From positions 186,001-250,000 of the forward strand of contig CALVNF010000001.1 in assembly GCA_944349595.1 (NCBI GenBank): a stretch of 64,000 nucleotides of DNA, read 5' to 3'. The stretch is from an uncultured Bacilli bacterium (GTDB lineage Bacteria; Bacillota_I; Bacilli_A; RFN20; CAG-826). A program made the translations under genes and the position numbers. The notes below the pieces were generated by a model that saw only the letters and a list, made by a program, of their open reading frames with translations, searched no databases and had not been told where the DNA came from. Shown in pieces: positions 1 to 10,005 of the stretch; within the stretch, counting starts at the first letter, position 1; each line of letters opens with the position of its first letter.

Positions 1-1517
1 TAATATAAGAAAGGATAAGCTTCGCCTTGTGGTAATGTTTTTGGTAATAAATAGAAGAAATCTTCATCACCAATTGTTGTTTTATAAACATAATTGTTAC
101 CATTTTCTTCAATTAAACCATTAGCAACTTGTATGTTCCATAATCTGTCACCATAATCGGCAATACCAGATAATGAAGAGAATGATTCGTTTTTAATTCC
201 CCAACCATCAGTTGTGTAATCTGATTTTTCAATTTCTTGAATCTTGTCTTCAAAGCCGTTGTAATATGAATGCATATTACTTCCAGAGAAATCAGATTCA
301 ATAGAAGAATCAGTTAATGCAATATTATCTTTAATCTTATTAAAATCTAAAGCTAAATCTGCATAATCAGTTCCTTGATAAAAAGCAATAACCATTTCTT
401 CAGGATTTTCTTTTGAAGGAACGGCATATTTTTCAATAAATGAATCTCTTTCATCTTCATTTAATCCTTGGAAGTTAACATATTCTGAACCTTTTAATTC
501 ATCAATAGCTAATTCTTGATATGTTAAACCAGATGCTTCAAGTAAAGCTTTTTCTTCTTCGCCTAAATTGTAGCCCTTCCATGCATTAGCTAAGATTGAT
601 AAATCAGCTTTTGAAGGATCAGATGCATTTAAGATATTATTATCAATAAATGTTGTACATAATTTTCTTGCAGCACCAGGATAATTTGTATTATCAGCAA
701 TTGCTACATATTCAATTTGTCTTGCGTATCTTGTACCTAATGTTTGATATTCATTATTATAAAGATAATCTTCAGTTAAAATATGTTGTTTAACATCAGA
801 TAAAATTTCTTTTTCAATGTATTCTTTGTAATATCCATAATCATTTTGATTTGGTAATTTATTTGTATTTTGAATATGGATAATGTTTTGATCAGACCAT
901 GTTAATGTTTCTGGATCAAATAATTTTGTATCAGGTAATAATAAGATAGGTTCATAGAATGAATTTTTACTTGTGAACTCATCCCAAGTAGTGCCACTAG
1001 ATGTTGGATCTAAAGAATATAAGCTTTGATAAACATTTAAAGCAAATAATCTTTCATCAAATAATCCTTCGCTATTTTGATAATTTGTACTTGAAATATT
1101 TTCCCATAATGTATCGGAAATTTCTTGTTGCATTCTATTATAAACTCTTTTAACTCTTGCAATTTCAAGAGTAGAAGCGTTTTGACCATCAGTTCTATTT
1201 TTATCTTGATAAACAGAATATTTATTTACGATTTCATTAAATGAATTAGAACTAACCGCTTTTTCAATTTCTTGATATGTACCAAATGTATAATCAAAGA
1301 TTTTATTAAATACGATATCGACTACAATTGAATTTGCATCAGCAGAATCATGTAAAGCATCATAAATAATCTTTTCCATGTTGTTTTTATCATCTTCGCC
1401 GATGTTAGAAACAAGTTTATTATTATCATAACCATCTGGTGTAGCGATAATTTCGCCACAAGATGTTAATAAAAGTGCACAAGAAGCAATGAGTAATAAT
1501 TTTTTATGCTTGAACAT
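1..1517 (-). CDS. Large secreted lipoprotein of unknown function, C-terminus cut by window edge
   Basis: The reading frame is open from an ATG at 1517 to the window edge, 505 codons, so the stop lies outside. The N-terminus has two lysines, a hydrophobic stretch and a lipobox ending LLTSC followed by G, so the mature protein should be lipidated and held on the outer face of the membrane. The rest is hydrophilic, rich in Asn, Glu and Tyr, with no motif I recognise. It overlaps the end of the upstream PrsA-like lipoprotein gene by 14 bases, so the two are co-transcribed and probably translationally coupled. Its partner suggests a role in extracellular protein folding or binding, but that is inference from position only. 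Confidence 0.85.
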   Translation of the reverse strand, partial: MFKHKKLLLIASCALLLTSCGEIIATPDGYDNNKLVSNIGEDDKNNMEKIIYDALHDSADANSIVVDIVFNKIFDYTFGTYQEIEKAVSSNSFNEIVNKYSVYQDKNRTDGQNASTLEIARVKRVYNRMQQEISDTLWENISSTNYQNSEGLFDERLFALNVYQSLYSLDPTSSGTTWDEFTSKNSFYEPILLLPDTKLFDPETLTWSDQNIIHIQNTNKLPNQNDYGYYKEYIEKEILSDVKQHILTEDYLYNNEYQTLGTRYARQIEYVAIADNTNYPGAARKLCTTFIDNNILNASDPSKADLSILANAWKGYNLGEEEKALLEASGLTYQELAIDELKGSEYVNFQGLNEDERDSFIEKYAVPSKENPEEMVIAFYQGTDYADLALDFNKIKDNIALTDSSIESDFSGSNMHSYYNGFEDKIQEIEKSDYTTDGWGIKNESFSSLSGIADYGDRLWNIQVANGLIEENGNNYVYKTTIGDEDFFYLLPKTLPQGEAYPFLY

Positions 1518-3315
1518 AATAACATTCTCCTCCTTTTCCAAATAATTCGCCATCACCGTCTAAGTTAGAAGCGTTTCTAAAGTTGACATAGCAAGTCATT
1601 GGAACTAATCTTCTTCTTTCATTAATTTGTCTATTTAACATGTTGTAATAAGTATTCCATGTATCATAGTATTCAATTTCATCATTAATCTTATTACCAA
1701 CTTCGTTAGCAATAATGTATTGATCAATTTTATTTGCGACTGTTTCATTTACAATCTTTGCACCGGATCTTATGAACCAGTATTGATTGATTTTTCTACT
1801 GATTGATGGATCAGCTTGTTTAATATCATCTTCAAGTGTATTAATTCTTTGTTGATAGACAGATCTATCATCAACAAAAGCGTTAACATAAACAACTTTT
1901 CCATTAATTAAACCATTTGCATCTGGCATTTCAGTTGAATAGTACTCTTCAAGAGTTGTATCGTTGATACCTTTTGGATCAAGAGCGCTTCTTTGAACAA
2001 CAATGAAGTGAATTCCTTCATAACCTGATGAACTTTCTTCAGTTGAACTTGAACTTGATGTTCCTGCTCTTGTAACCATGACTGGAATTCCTTGTTCATC
2101 ACAAAGAACAATTTTTTCACCAATACTTTGACCAAAATTAATTCTCTTGAATGAAGTTTTTTGGTTATTGATATAGAAAACACCTTCAGTTTCGGTTAAT
2201 CCATCTAAATTACCACCATCAACTTTTTCTGGAGTGATAAATGAGATTTCATGTCTATTGAAATATTGATTGAAAATAATATTTCTTGGATAATATGCGG
2301 TATTTCCACCATTAACTAATTCACCAGAATCATCTTTTTCATCTTCAGCATATTGATTTAAAATTTGAGCTGCTTCATATGGAATAAATGAAATACCTTG
2401 ATTTTCTTGTGATAAGAATTCTTTTTCTTCACTTAAATCTTCAGCAGTAGTTAATTCAAGTTTAGCTTTTTCTCCATCACTTATTGATGTGTTAAATAAT
2501 GAATCATAAGTATAAATACCTAATTTAAATTCATTAACATAACTTGTGTTCTTGGACATAATTCCTAAGTCACCATAAGTAGATGCTGAACCAGTATCTT
2601 GAGAATAAGTTTTAGCTAAAGTTCCAAAATTATCACCTTCACCTAAGAAAGTTAAGTCTCTAATTAAGGAATAAATTGTTTTTGCTTGAGTTGCAGTTAA
2701 TGTTCCTCTTGCATATTCACTAGAACTTCCTTCAACATTTAAAAGAATATGTTTAACGTGGTATGGAAGTGTATCGTTTAAGTATGATTCAACTTCAATT
2801 GTTTCGTTTCCAACAGAAATACTTCCGCCAGTTAATAAATTATCCATATGATCATCATAGAATTTGTCTTGCAAATAATCTTTGAATAATTGATTTTCGT
2901 ATTTAGTTTGTAATCCCTCTAAATCTTCAACACCTTCAGATGATAAAAGTGTATCTAATTCATCTTCGTAATTTGTACCGTTAGTTCTTGCGTTATCTTC
3001 AGCTTCTTGTTTTGTATCTTCGACTTGAACTTCGGCTCTATCAACTAATTCTTGGTATCTGCCATTGTTTTTAATTTCAGAATCATTTGTCATAATATAA
3101 CGAGCTACGACATCGTTAATGGCATTATAATAAGCTTCAATACCAACTTGGGAAGTTTGATAGTTTTCTAATAATTCATTAGCAGTAACATGTTCACCAT
3201 TTCCAAAAGTTAAAATATTACCTTTATCTTCAACGGCAGTTACTCCACATGAAGATAATGTAATACTTAATAAGGCGATAGATGTAACTGTTAATAGTTT
3301 GGTTTTACTGCCCAT
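1504..3315 (-). CDS. PrsA-like lipoprotein foldase (parvulin-type peptidyl-prolyl isomerase), 603 aa
   Basis: An extracytoplasmic foldase anchored by a lipid. The signal peptide ends in a lipobox LSSC (Cys 23). A long helical N-terminal region (about residues 40-180) precedes parvulin landmarks: HVKHILL near 186-192, FGTLAKTYSQD near 230-240, then GDLG near 248. The usual closing strand, GIHFIVV, appears only near residue 434, so the rotamase fold seems interrupted by an insertion of roughly 150-180 residues. At 603 aa it is about twice the length of Bacillus PrsA. I chose the ATG at 3315 because GGAGG lies 7 bases upstream; a TTG at 3330 overlaps that Shine-Dalgarno. The overlapping downstream lipoprotein gene is probably a functional partner. 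Catalytic activity is not certain. Confidence 0.8.
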   Translation of the reverse strand: MGSKTKLLTVTSIALLSITLSSCGVTAVEDKGNILTFGNGEHVTANELLENYQTSQVGIEAYYNAINDVVARYIMTNDSEIKNNGRYQELVDRAEVQVEDTKQEAEDNARTNGTNYEDELDTLLSSEGVEDLEGLQTKYENQLFKDYLQDKFYDDHMDNLLTGGSISVGNETIEVESYLNDTLPYHVKHILLNVEGSSSEYARGTLTATQAKTIYSLIRDLTFLGEGDNFGTLAKTYSQDTGSASTYGDLGIMSKNTSYVNEFKLGIYTYDSLFNTSISDGEKAKLELTTAEDLSEEKEFLSQENQGISFIPYEAAQILNQYAEDEKDDSGELVNGGNTAYYPRNIIFNQYFNRHEISFITPEKVDGGNLDGLTETEGVFYINNQKTSFKRINFGQSIGEKIVLCDEQGIPVMVTRAGTSSSSSTEESSSGYEGIHFIVVQRSALDPKGINDTTLEEYYSTEMPDANGLINGKVVYVNAFVDDRSVYQQRINTLEDDIKQADPSISRKINQYWFIRSGAKIVNETVANKIDQYIIANEVGNKINDEIEYYDTWNTYYNMLNRQINERRRLVPMTCYVNFRNASNLDGDGELFGKGGECYYVQA

Positions 3316-3345
3316 TAAGTTTTCCTCCAATAAATAATCTTTACT

Positions 3346-3374
3346 ATTTTACTCTTTTAAAATAATTTTTACAA
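3346..3374 (-). promoter_or_regulatory. Predicted sigma-A promoter for the lipoprotein pair
   Basis: On the minus strand there is a -35 TTGTAA, a 17-base spacer and a -10 TAAAAT, ending about 30 bases before the ATG at 3315. The same two hexamers with the same spacing occur before the hydrogenase operon. Confidence 0.6.
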
Positions 3375-3475
3375 ATATAAATATTATATATTTATATCCA
3401 GTGTTTTATAAAAATTATCGTTAAAGTTAACAATTAGAGAATAATAATATAAAATATTCAAGATTAGAGGTTGGT

Positions 3476-4294
3476 ATGCAAAAATTAGTTATTAAAGATT
3501 TATATGTTGAAACCATTGATAAAAAGCCAATTTTAAAAGGTGTTAACTTAGTAATTAATGATGGAGATATGGTTGCTTTGCTTGGTCCAAATGGTCATGG
3601 GAAGTCTACTTTAATTAATACAATAATGGGAAATCCAAATTATGTTATTACTAAAGGTGAAATATATTTTAATGGTGAAGATTTATTAAAAATGAGTGTT
3701 GATGAACGAGCAAGAAAAGGAATTTTTCTTTGTTTTCAAAACCCTTGTGAGATACCAGGTGTTATAAATGCTGAATTTTTAAAATCTGCAATTAATGAAA
3801 GAAGTGGCGAAAAATTATCATTTTATAAGTTTTATAAATTGTTAAATCAAGCTTGTGAAGATTTAAAAATTCCACTTGAAATGGTTAATAGATCATTAAA
3901 TGAAAATTTTTCTGGCGGCGAAAAAAAGAGAAATGAAATTCTTCAAATGAAGGTTTTAAATCCAAGTTTTGTAATGCTTGATGAAGTTGATTCTGGATTA
4001 GACGTTGATGCAATTAATGTTGTTAGTAAACAAATCAATGAACAAAAAGAAAAAGGTAGTTCATTTTTAGTTATTTCTCACTATGCAAGATTATTTGATT
4101 TAATTAAACCAAATCGAGCTGTTGTAATGATAAATGGACGAATTGTTTTAGATGGTGATCCAAGTATTGTTAATCGTATTGATTCTGAAGGTTATGAATG
4201 GATTGAAAACGAACTTGGAATTTCAATTGAAAAAGAGGACAAAGAAAAGCCAATTGTTTTAGAAACATGTGCTGTGAAGGTTAATAATCAATGA
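3476..4294 (+). CDS. sufC: Fe-S cluster assembly ATPase SufC
   Basis: The cytoplasmic ABC-type ATPase of the SufBCD scaffold, powering assembly of Fe-S clusters. The 272 aa sequence has a Walker A GPNGHGKST (about 37-45), the SufC-type signature FSGGEKKRNEI, a Walker B FVMLDEVDSGLD and a switch His in VISHYARL. It is first in a sufC-D-S-U-B order, as in Bacillus, and overlaps sufD by 4 bases. The Shine-Dalgarno is GAGG before the ATG. Upstream a weak TTAACA/TATAAA pair with a short 15-base spacer is the only promoter candidate. A C-terminal tail of about 25 residues extends past the usual end. Confidence 0.97.
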   Translation: MQKLVIKDLYVETIDKKPILKGVNLVINDGDMVALLGPNGHGKSTLINTIMGNPNYVITKGEIYFNGEDLLKMSVDERARKGIFLCFQNPCEIPGVINAEFLKSAINERSGEKLSFYKFYKLLNQACEDLKIPLEMVNRSLNENFSGGEKKRNEILQMKVLNPSFVMLDEVDSGLDVDAINVVSKQINEQKEKGSSFLVISHYARLFDLIKPNRAVVMINGRIVLDGDPSIVNRIDSEGYEWIENELGISIEKEDKEKPIVLETCAVKVNNQ

Positions 4295-5073
4295 TTGAAT
4301 TATTATTTAATAAAAAATATTCAAGAAGTGATGTAGATTTTGATGCAATTATAGATGAAGATGTTAATGTAATTGTTCCAGAAAATATTAGAGATTTTAG
4401 TATAAATTTAAGGAATATTTTTGGAAAGAAAAATCTATCTTTTACTATTGGCGAAAATTCTTTTGGAACATTTAATGTATTTTTCAAGTCAGAAGATTGT
4501 GAATTAAAAATCTCTCTTCAATCTTATAAAAATTCAAATGTAATTTTTAATGTTGTTGATTTTATTGATGCAAATAGAAAAATAATTGCACAACTTGATT
4601 TATTAGAAGAAAATGCAAAATGTGCATGGAATACATCATCGCTTGCTTCAAAAAACACTACCAAATCCTACACAATTTCATTTTTAAACTATGGAGAGAA
4701 AACTGTTTCTTTAATGAATAATTACGGAGTTTGTAAAGATAATTCTACTTTAATTTTTGATGGAGTTTCTCATATCGATAGACATGGTAAAAAATCAGAA
4801 GCAAAACAAAATGCAAAAATTATTATTTTTGATAAAAATTGTAAAGCTGTTGCTAATCCATCACTATTAATTGATTATAATGATATTGTTGCAAATCATA
4901 GTGCAGCAGTTGGTACTTTAAATCAAGATCATATCTATTATTTACTAAGCAGAGGTTTAGAGTTAAAAGAAGCAAGAAAATTAATTACCCTTGGTTATTT
5001 AAAACCAATTTTAAGAAATATTGATGAAGAAGATGCAAAAAATAATGAGGAATTGCTAGGAGATTTGATGTAA
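4291..5073 (+). CDS. sufD: Fe-S cluster assembly protein SufD, short form
   Basis: A SufBD-family scaffold partner, expected to pair with SufB on the SufC ATPase. The C-terminal half carries the family pattern: a stretch around NHSAAVG followed by YYLLSRGLELKEA and an ending near GYLKPIL. At 260 aa it is much shorter than typical SufD (around 430 aa), with most of the N-terminal part and part of the beta-helix core lost. Position between sufC and sufS, with a 4-base overlap with sufC and a TAATG stop-start with sufS, supports the call. Divergence means the Cys/His residues used by longer SufD proteins cannot be assigned with confidence. Confidence 0.85.
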   Translation: MIELLFNKKYSRSDVDFDAIIDEDVNVIVPENIRDFSINLRNIFGKKNLSFTIGENSFGTFNVFFKSEDCELKISLQSYKNSNVIFNVVDFIDANRKIIAQLDLLEENAKCAWNTSSLASKNTTKSYTISFLNYGEKTVSLMNNYGVCKDNSTLIFDGVSHIDRHGKKSEAKQNAKIIIFDKNCKAVANPSLLIDYNDIVANHSAAVGTLNQDHIYYLLSRGLELKEARKLITLGYLKPILRNIDEEDAKNNEELLGDLM

Positions 5074-6302
5074 TGTTTGATCCAAATAAACTTAGAAAAG
5101 ACTTTCCTTTTTTTGAAAATGTTAAAAAAATGCAAGGAAATAATCTTGTTTATTTTGATAATGCAGCAACCACTCAAAAACCAAGACAAGTTCTCGATTC
5201 AATAATTCAATATTATTCAAAAGAAAATGCAAATTCTCACCGTGGTGATTATGATATTGCTCATTTAGTAGATGATAAAGTAGATAAAACAAGAGATTTA
5301 GTTTCAAAGTTTTTAAATTGTGATAAAAGAGAAGTTGTTTTTACTTCTGGAACGACAATGTCATTAAATCTTATTGCATATGGTTACGGACAAAAATTCT
5401 TAACAAAAGATGATGAAATTTTAATTAGTGAAGAAGAACATTCAAGTAATATTTTACCTTGGTATGAAGTCAGCAAAAAAACTGGTGCAAAAGTTAAATT
5501 TATTAGATTAGTTGATGGAAAAATTACTTTAGAAGAAATTAAAAAAGCAATTTCTTCTAAAACTAAATTAATATCTCTTGCGCAAGTTTCAAATGTTTTA
5601 GGCTATAAAATTCCGGCAAAAGAAATATGTAAATTTGCCCATGAAAAGGGCATTTTAGTTTCAATTGATGCGGCTCAATCAGCACCTCATATGAAAATTG
5701 ATGTTAAAGATATGGATTGTGATTTTTTATCTTTCTCAGGTCATAAAATGTGTGGTCCAACCGGTATTGGAATTTTATATGGAAAATTTGAATTATTAAA
5801 TAGAATGGACTCATTCTTAGTTGGAGGAGGAAATAATATTACCTATGATACAGGTTGTAATGTTAGTTATTTATATCCTCCAGAAAAATTTGAAGCTGGG
5901 ACTCTTAATCTTGCTGGAATTTATGGATTATATGCTGCAATTAAATATTTAAATGACATAGGTCTAGACAATATTGAAAATTATGAAAAAGAACTAAAAG
6001 ATTATGCTATAAAAAAACTTTCAAGTAATAAAAATATTATTATATATAATAAGGATAGTGAAACTGGTATTTTAACCTTTAATTATAATGGTGTATTTGC
6101 TCAAGATGAGGCTACGTATTTAAATTCAAAAGGAATTTGTGTAAGAAGCGGTCAACATTGTGCAAAATTATTAAATGATTATTTAAAAACACCAGCTACT
6201 ATAAGAGCAAGTTTTTATTTCTATAATACAAAACAAGAAATTGATCAACTTGCAAAAGTTTTAGAAAATGGAGGTAATTTCTTAGATGCCTACTTCAATT
6301 AA
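5073..6302 (+). CDS. sufS: Cysteine desulfurase SufS
   Basis: A PLP-dependent enzyme that removes sulfur from cysteine, giving alanine and a protein-bound persulfide that is passed to SufU. The 409 aa sequence has the PLP lysine in FSGHKMCGP (about residue 227) and the catalytic Cys in RSGQHCAKL near 360, the layout of group II desulfurases. Near the N-terminus YFDNAATTQKP is the canonical family start. Its ATG shares a base with the sufD TAA, so the genes are coupled. It sits directly before its usual partner sufU. Confidence 0.97.
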   Translation: MFDPNKLRKDFPFFENVKKMQGNNLVYFDNAATTQKPRQVLDSIIQYYSKENANSHRGDYDIAHLVDDKVDKTRDLVSKFLNCDKREVVFTSGTTMSLNLIAYGYGQKFLTKDDEILISEEEHSSNILPWYEVSKKTGAKVKFIRLVDGKITLEEIKKAISSKTKLISLAQVSNVLGYKIPAKEICKFAHEKGILVSIDAAQSAPHMKIDVKDMDCDFLSFSGHKMCGPTGIGILYGKFELLNRMDSFLVGGGNNITYDTGCNVSYLYPPEKFEAGTLNLAGIYGLYAAIKYLNDIGLDNIENYEKELKDYAIKKLSSNKNIIIYNKDSETGILTFNYNGVFAQDEATYLNSKGICVRSGQHCAKLLNDYLKTPATIRASFYFYNTKQEIDQLAKVLENGGNFLDAYFN

Positions 6303-6714
6303 TGATAAATTAAAAAGAGAGATAATAATTGATCATTATTCTTCTCCAAGACATAAAAAAACACCAGAGAATATCAATGATTATCAAAAAATTCATATGG
6401 ATTCTGTCAGCTGCATTGATAATATTTATGTCTATGTAAAATTAGATAATGATAAAATTGTAGATGCTTGTTTTGATGGAGTTGCTTGTGCAATTTCAAC
6501 TGCTTCAACGGATATTTTATGTGATTTAATCATTAATAAAACAAAAGCTGAAGCAAATTATATTCTTACACAATATCTTAATATGATTTATGAAAAAGAT
6601 TTTGATGATTCTGTTCTTGATGAAGCAATTGTTTTTTCAAATACATATAAACAAGCTGCTAGAATTAAGTGTGCAACAATCGGTTGTAATGGGATTGAGG
6701 AATTAATAAAATGA
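6286..6714 (+). CDS. sufU: Sulfur acceptor / zinc-dependent sulfurtransferase SufU
   Basis: Accepts the persulfide from SufS and hands it to SufBCD. The 142 aa protein keeps the SufU zinc-ligand pattern: Cys and Asp in SCID (about residues 41-43), a Cys in GVACAIS (about 67) and a Cys in RIKCATI near 129. The start is the ATG at 6286, preceded by GGAGG at 6270-6274, inside the last codons of sufS. It overlaps sufB by 4 bases. SufU rather than SufE or SufA is typical of Gram-positive SUF operons. Confidence 0.95.
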   Translation: MPTSINDKLKREIIIDHYSSPRHKKTPENINDYQKIHMDSVSCIDNIYVYVKLDNDKIVDACFDGVACAISTASTDILCDLIINKTKAEANYILTQYLNMIYEKDFDDSVLDEAIVFSNTYKQAARIKCATIGCNGIEELIK

Positions 6715-8108
6715 GCGATGATAAAATTGAATTTAGTGAATATAAATATGGGTTTTCTGATAAAGACACTTCTATTGTAAAAACTAAAGTTGGATTAAAC
6801 GAAGACGTTATAAGAGAAATTTCTAAATTAAAACATGAACCAGAGTGGATGTTAGAATTTAGATTAAAATCTTATGAATGTTTTAAAAATTATAAAATGC
6901 CAAGTTTTGGTATTGATTTATCAGATTTAAATTTTGATTCTTATACATATTTTACAAGAAACGCTGAAAAAGAATCAAATTCTTGGGATGAAGTACCTGA
7001 AACAATTAAAAATACTTTTCAAAAACTTGGAATTCCTGAAGCAGAACAAAAATATTTAGCTGGTGTTTCAACTCAATATGAATCAGAAGTTGTTTACCAT
7101 AATATGTTAAAAGAAGTTGAAGAAAAAGGAGTCATCTTTTTATCAACCGATCAGGCATTACAATTATTTCCAGATTTATTTAAAAAATATTTTAATACTG
7201 TTGTTCCTTATACAGATAACAAATTTGCAGCTTTAAATGGTGCTGTTTGGTCTGGTGGATCATTTATTTATGTTCCAAAAGGCGTTACTTTAGAAAAACC
7301 ATTACAATCTTATTTTAGAATTAATAATGAAAAAATGGGACAATTTGAACGAACTCTAATTATTGTTGATGAAGGTGCCAGTGTCCATTATGTTGAAGGC
7401 TGTACTGCACCAATTCATTCAAAAGAATCACTTCATGCTGCAGTTGTAGAAATAATTGTTTTAAAAGATGCAAAATGTCGATATTCTACAATTCAAAATT
7501 GGTCAGATAATATCGTAAATTTAGTTACAAAAAGAGCTAAAGTTATGGAAAACGGCCAAATGGAATGGATTGATGGAAATATTGGTTCTTATATAAATAT
7601 GAAATATCCTTGTTGTATTTTAAAAGGCGATAATTCAAAAGGTACTTGCATTTCAATTGCAGTTGCAACTGGTAAACAAAAACAAGACGCAGGAGCGAAA
7701 ATGATCCATATTGGCAAAAATACAACTTCTAGAATTATTTCTAAATCTATTGTAAGAAGAGGTGGAATTGCAAATTATAGAGGCAAAGTATTCATTGGAA
7801 AAGATGCAATTAATTCAAAATCACATGTTGAATGTGATACTTTAATTTTGGATGAAATATCAAAAAGTGATACAATTCCAACAAATATTGTCGAAAATAA
7901 TGAATCATATTTAGAACATGAAGCCACTGTTTCAAAAATTTCAGAAGATCAATTATTTTATTTAATGTCTCGAGGAATAAAAGAACAAGATGCAATTCAA
8001 ATGATTATTATGGGATTTATTGAACCATTTGCAAAAGAATTGCCTATGGAATATGCCGTTGAATTAAATCAATTAATCAAACTTGATATGGAAGGAAGTG
8101 TTGGTTGA
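6711..8108 (+). CDS. sufB: Fe-S cluster scaffold SufB
   Basis: The main SUF scaffold subunit on which clusters are built. Its 465 aa length is normal for the family. It carries the SufB core, including [21 protein letters not shown], the block around [10 protein letters not shown] and the C-terminal [22 protein letters not shown]. It starts 4 bases before the end of sufU. Its TGA stop shares one base with the ATG of mnmG, so the SUF operon runs straight into the tRNA-modification and rRNA-methylation genes. Confidence 0.97.
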   Translation: MSDDKIEFSEYKYGFSDKDTSIVKTKVGLNEDVIREISKLKHEPEWMLEFRLKSYECFKNYKMPSFGIDLSDLNFDSYTYFTRNAEKESNSWDEVPETIKNTFQKLGIPEAEQKYLAGVSTQYESEVVYHNMLKEVEEKGVIFLSTDQALQLFPDLFKKYFNTVVPYTDNKFAALNGAVWSGGSFIYVPKGVTLEKPLQSYFRINNEKMGQFERTLIIVDEGASVHYVEGCTAPIHSKESLHAAVVEIIVLKDAKCRYSTIQNWSDNIVNLVTKRAKVMENGQMEWIDGNIGSYINMKYPCCILKGDNSKGTCISIAVATGKQKQDAGAKMIHIGKNTTSRIISKSIVRRGGIANYRGKVFIGKDAINSKSHVECDTLILDEISKSDTIPTNIVENNESYLEHEATVSKISEDQLFYLMSRGIKEQDAIQMIIMGFIEPFAKELPMEYAVELNQLIKLDMEGSVG

Positions 8109-9997
8109 TGAATTTAAACCAAAATGAATATGATGTAATTGTAGTTGGAGGAGGACATGCTGGATGTGAAGCAAGTCATATTTCAGCAAGGATGGGTAAA
8201 AAAACTCTTTTAATTACGCTTAATTTTTCAAAAGTTGCTAATATGCCTTGTAATCCTTCAATTGGCGGTAGCGCTAAAGGAATTGTAGTTAGAGAAATTG
8301 ATGCACTTGGCGGATTAATGGGAAAAATTGCTGATATAGATTATCTTCAAATGAAGATGTTAAATACTGGAAAAGGTCCAGGAGTTCAATGTTTAAGAGC
8401 ACAACAAGATAAATTAAATTATCCTAAAAATGTACTAAAATATTTAGGAACCGTTGAGAATTTAGATTTAATGGAAGGTTGTGTTAAAGAAATTTATCTT
8501 GAAAATAATAATGTTAGGGGCGTTGTTTTAGATAATGGAAAAATAATTAAAAGTAAGTCTGTAATTTTAACAACTGGTACATATATGCAATCCGATATTT
8601 TAGTTGGACATGAAAAAATTATTGCAGGACCAGATGGCGAAAAAGCTTCTTTAGGTTTGTCTCCATTTTTAGAAAAAGAAATGGGTATTAAATTATTTAG
8701 ATTAAAAACTGGAACACCTCAAAGAATAAAAAGAAGTAGCGTCGATTTTTCAAAAACAGAAATTGAATTAGGAAGCAAAGGTAATTATGCTTTTTCTTTT
8801 GAAACTACAAAATTTATTCCTTTAGAAGAACAACTTCCTTGTTATTTAATTTATACAACACCAGAAACTCATAAAATTATAAGAGATAATTTAGATAAAT
8901 CGGCAATGTATTCAGGTCTAGTTGAAGGGATTGGTCCAAGATATTGTCCAAGTATTGAAGATAAGATTGTCAGATTCAGTGACAAACCTCGTCATCAATT
9001 ATTTTTAGAACCAGAATCAAGATATACAGATTCAATTTATTTACAAGGATTTTCTACTTCTATGCCTAGAGAAGTCCAAATCAAAATGGTTCATTCATTA
9101 CCAGGATTAGAAAATGCTATTATTTTAAAATATGCATATGCAATTGAGTATGATGCAATTGATCCAACTCAATTTGATTTAACTTTAATGGTTAAAAAAT
9201 ATCCAGGTCTTTATTGCGCAGGACAAATTTGTGGAACAAGTGGTTATGAAGAAGCAGCTGGATTAGGTATTATGGCTGGAATTAATGCATGTTTAAGATT
9301 AGATAATAAAGAGCCATTTATTTTAAAAAGAGACGAAGCTTATATTGGTGTTATGATTGATGATATTGTGAATAAAGGCACAAATGAACCTTATAGATTA
9401 TTGTCATCAAGAGCAGAATTTAGACTTTTATTAAGAAGCGATAATGCTGATCAAAGACTTAGAGATTATGCTTATAAGTTAAAAACAATAAGTGATAAAA
9501 CTTATCAAAATTATAAGCATAAAATGGAAAATATTTCAAAAATAATTGAGATTTGCAATAAAATTCATCTAGGAGATATCAAATATCTCGATAATTATAT
9601 GATGAATAAATTTGGCGAAACTTATAAAAGAGGTATTACTTTATCAAATTTAATTAAAAGACCTTCTGTTAAATTAAATGAAGTAATTAATTTCTTTGAT
9701 GATTTAAAAAATTTATCTTTAAATGAAAATGAAATTGAAGAAGCAGAAATTTTGATTAAATATGAAGGTTACATTAAAAAACAAGAACAAGAAGCAGAAA
9801 AATTGAAAAAATTAGATAATATTGAAATACCTAGAGATATTGATTATTTAAATTTAGATGGTCTTGCACTTGAAGCCAGAAGTAAGTTAGATAAAATTAG
9901 ACCAATTTCAATTGGGCAAGCTTCTAGAATTTCTGGAATAAATCCTTCTGATATTACAATTTTAAATTTATATATTCAAAAAAATAAAAAATATTGA
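8108..9997 (+). CDS. mnmG: tRNA U34 carboxymethylaminomethyl modification enzyme MnmG (GidA)
   Basis: An FAD-dependent enzyme that, with the GTPase MnmE, modifies uridine 34 in the wobble position of several tRNAs. The N-terminal dinucleotide fold is YDVIVVGGGHAGCE, followed by the MnmG block NMPCNPSIGGSAKG and later GTSGYEEAAGLG. The length of 629 aa is standard. I take the ATG at 8108, which overlaps the TGA of sufB; a TTG three bases earlier is also possible. A purine-rich AAGGAAG precedes it. mnmE is not in this window. Confidence 0.97.
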   Translation: MNLNQNEYDVIVVGGGHAGCEASHISARMGKKTLLITLNFSKVANMPCNPSIGGSAKGIVVREIDALGGLMGKIADIDYLQMKMLNTGKGPGVQCLRAQQDKLNYPKNVLKYLGTVENLDLMEGCVKEIYLENNNVRGVVLDNGKIIKSKSVILTTGTYMQSDILVGHEKIIAGPDGEKASLGLSPFLEKEMGIKLFRLKTGTPQRIKRSSVDFSKTEIELGSKGNYAFSFETTKFIPLEEQLPCYLIYTTPETHKIIRDNLDKSAMYSGLVEGIGPRYCPSIEDKIVRFSDKPRHQLFLEPESRYTDSIYLQGFSTSMPREVQIKMVHSLPGLENAIILKYAYAIEYDAIDPTQFDLTLMVKKYPGLYCAGQICGTSGYEEAAGLGIMAGINACLRLDNKEPFILKRDEAYIGVMIDDIVNKGTNEPYRLLSSRAEFRLLLRSDNADQRLRDYAYKLKTISDKTYQNYKHKMENISKIIEICNKIHLGDIKYLDNYMMNKFGETYKRGITLSNLIKRPSVKLNEVINFFDDLKNLSLNENEIEEAEILIKYEGYIKKQEQEAEKLKKLDNIEIPRDIDYLNLDGLALEARSKLDKIRPISIGQASRISGINPSDITILNLYIQKNKKY

Positions 9998-10005
9998 GGT
10001 TTTGC

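Noticed and set aside
3316-3330. Longer start (TTG at 3330) for the PrsA-like lipoprotein
   Set aside because: The TTG is part of the Shine-Dalgarno for the ATG at 3315, and the extension would spoil a clean lipoprotein signal peptide.
8106-9997. Possibility of a UGA-Trp (Mycoplasma-type) genetic code
   Set aside because: sufB, mnmG, pncC and others end in TGA at expected family lengths, and Trp positions use TGG.
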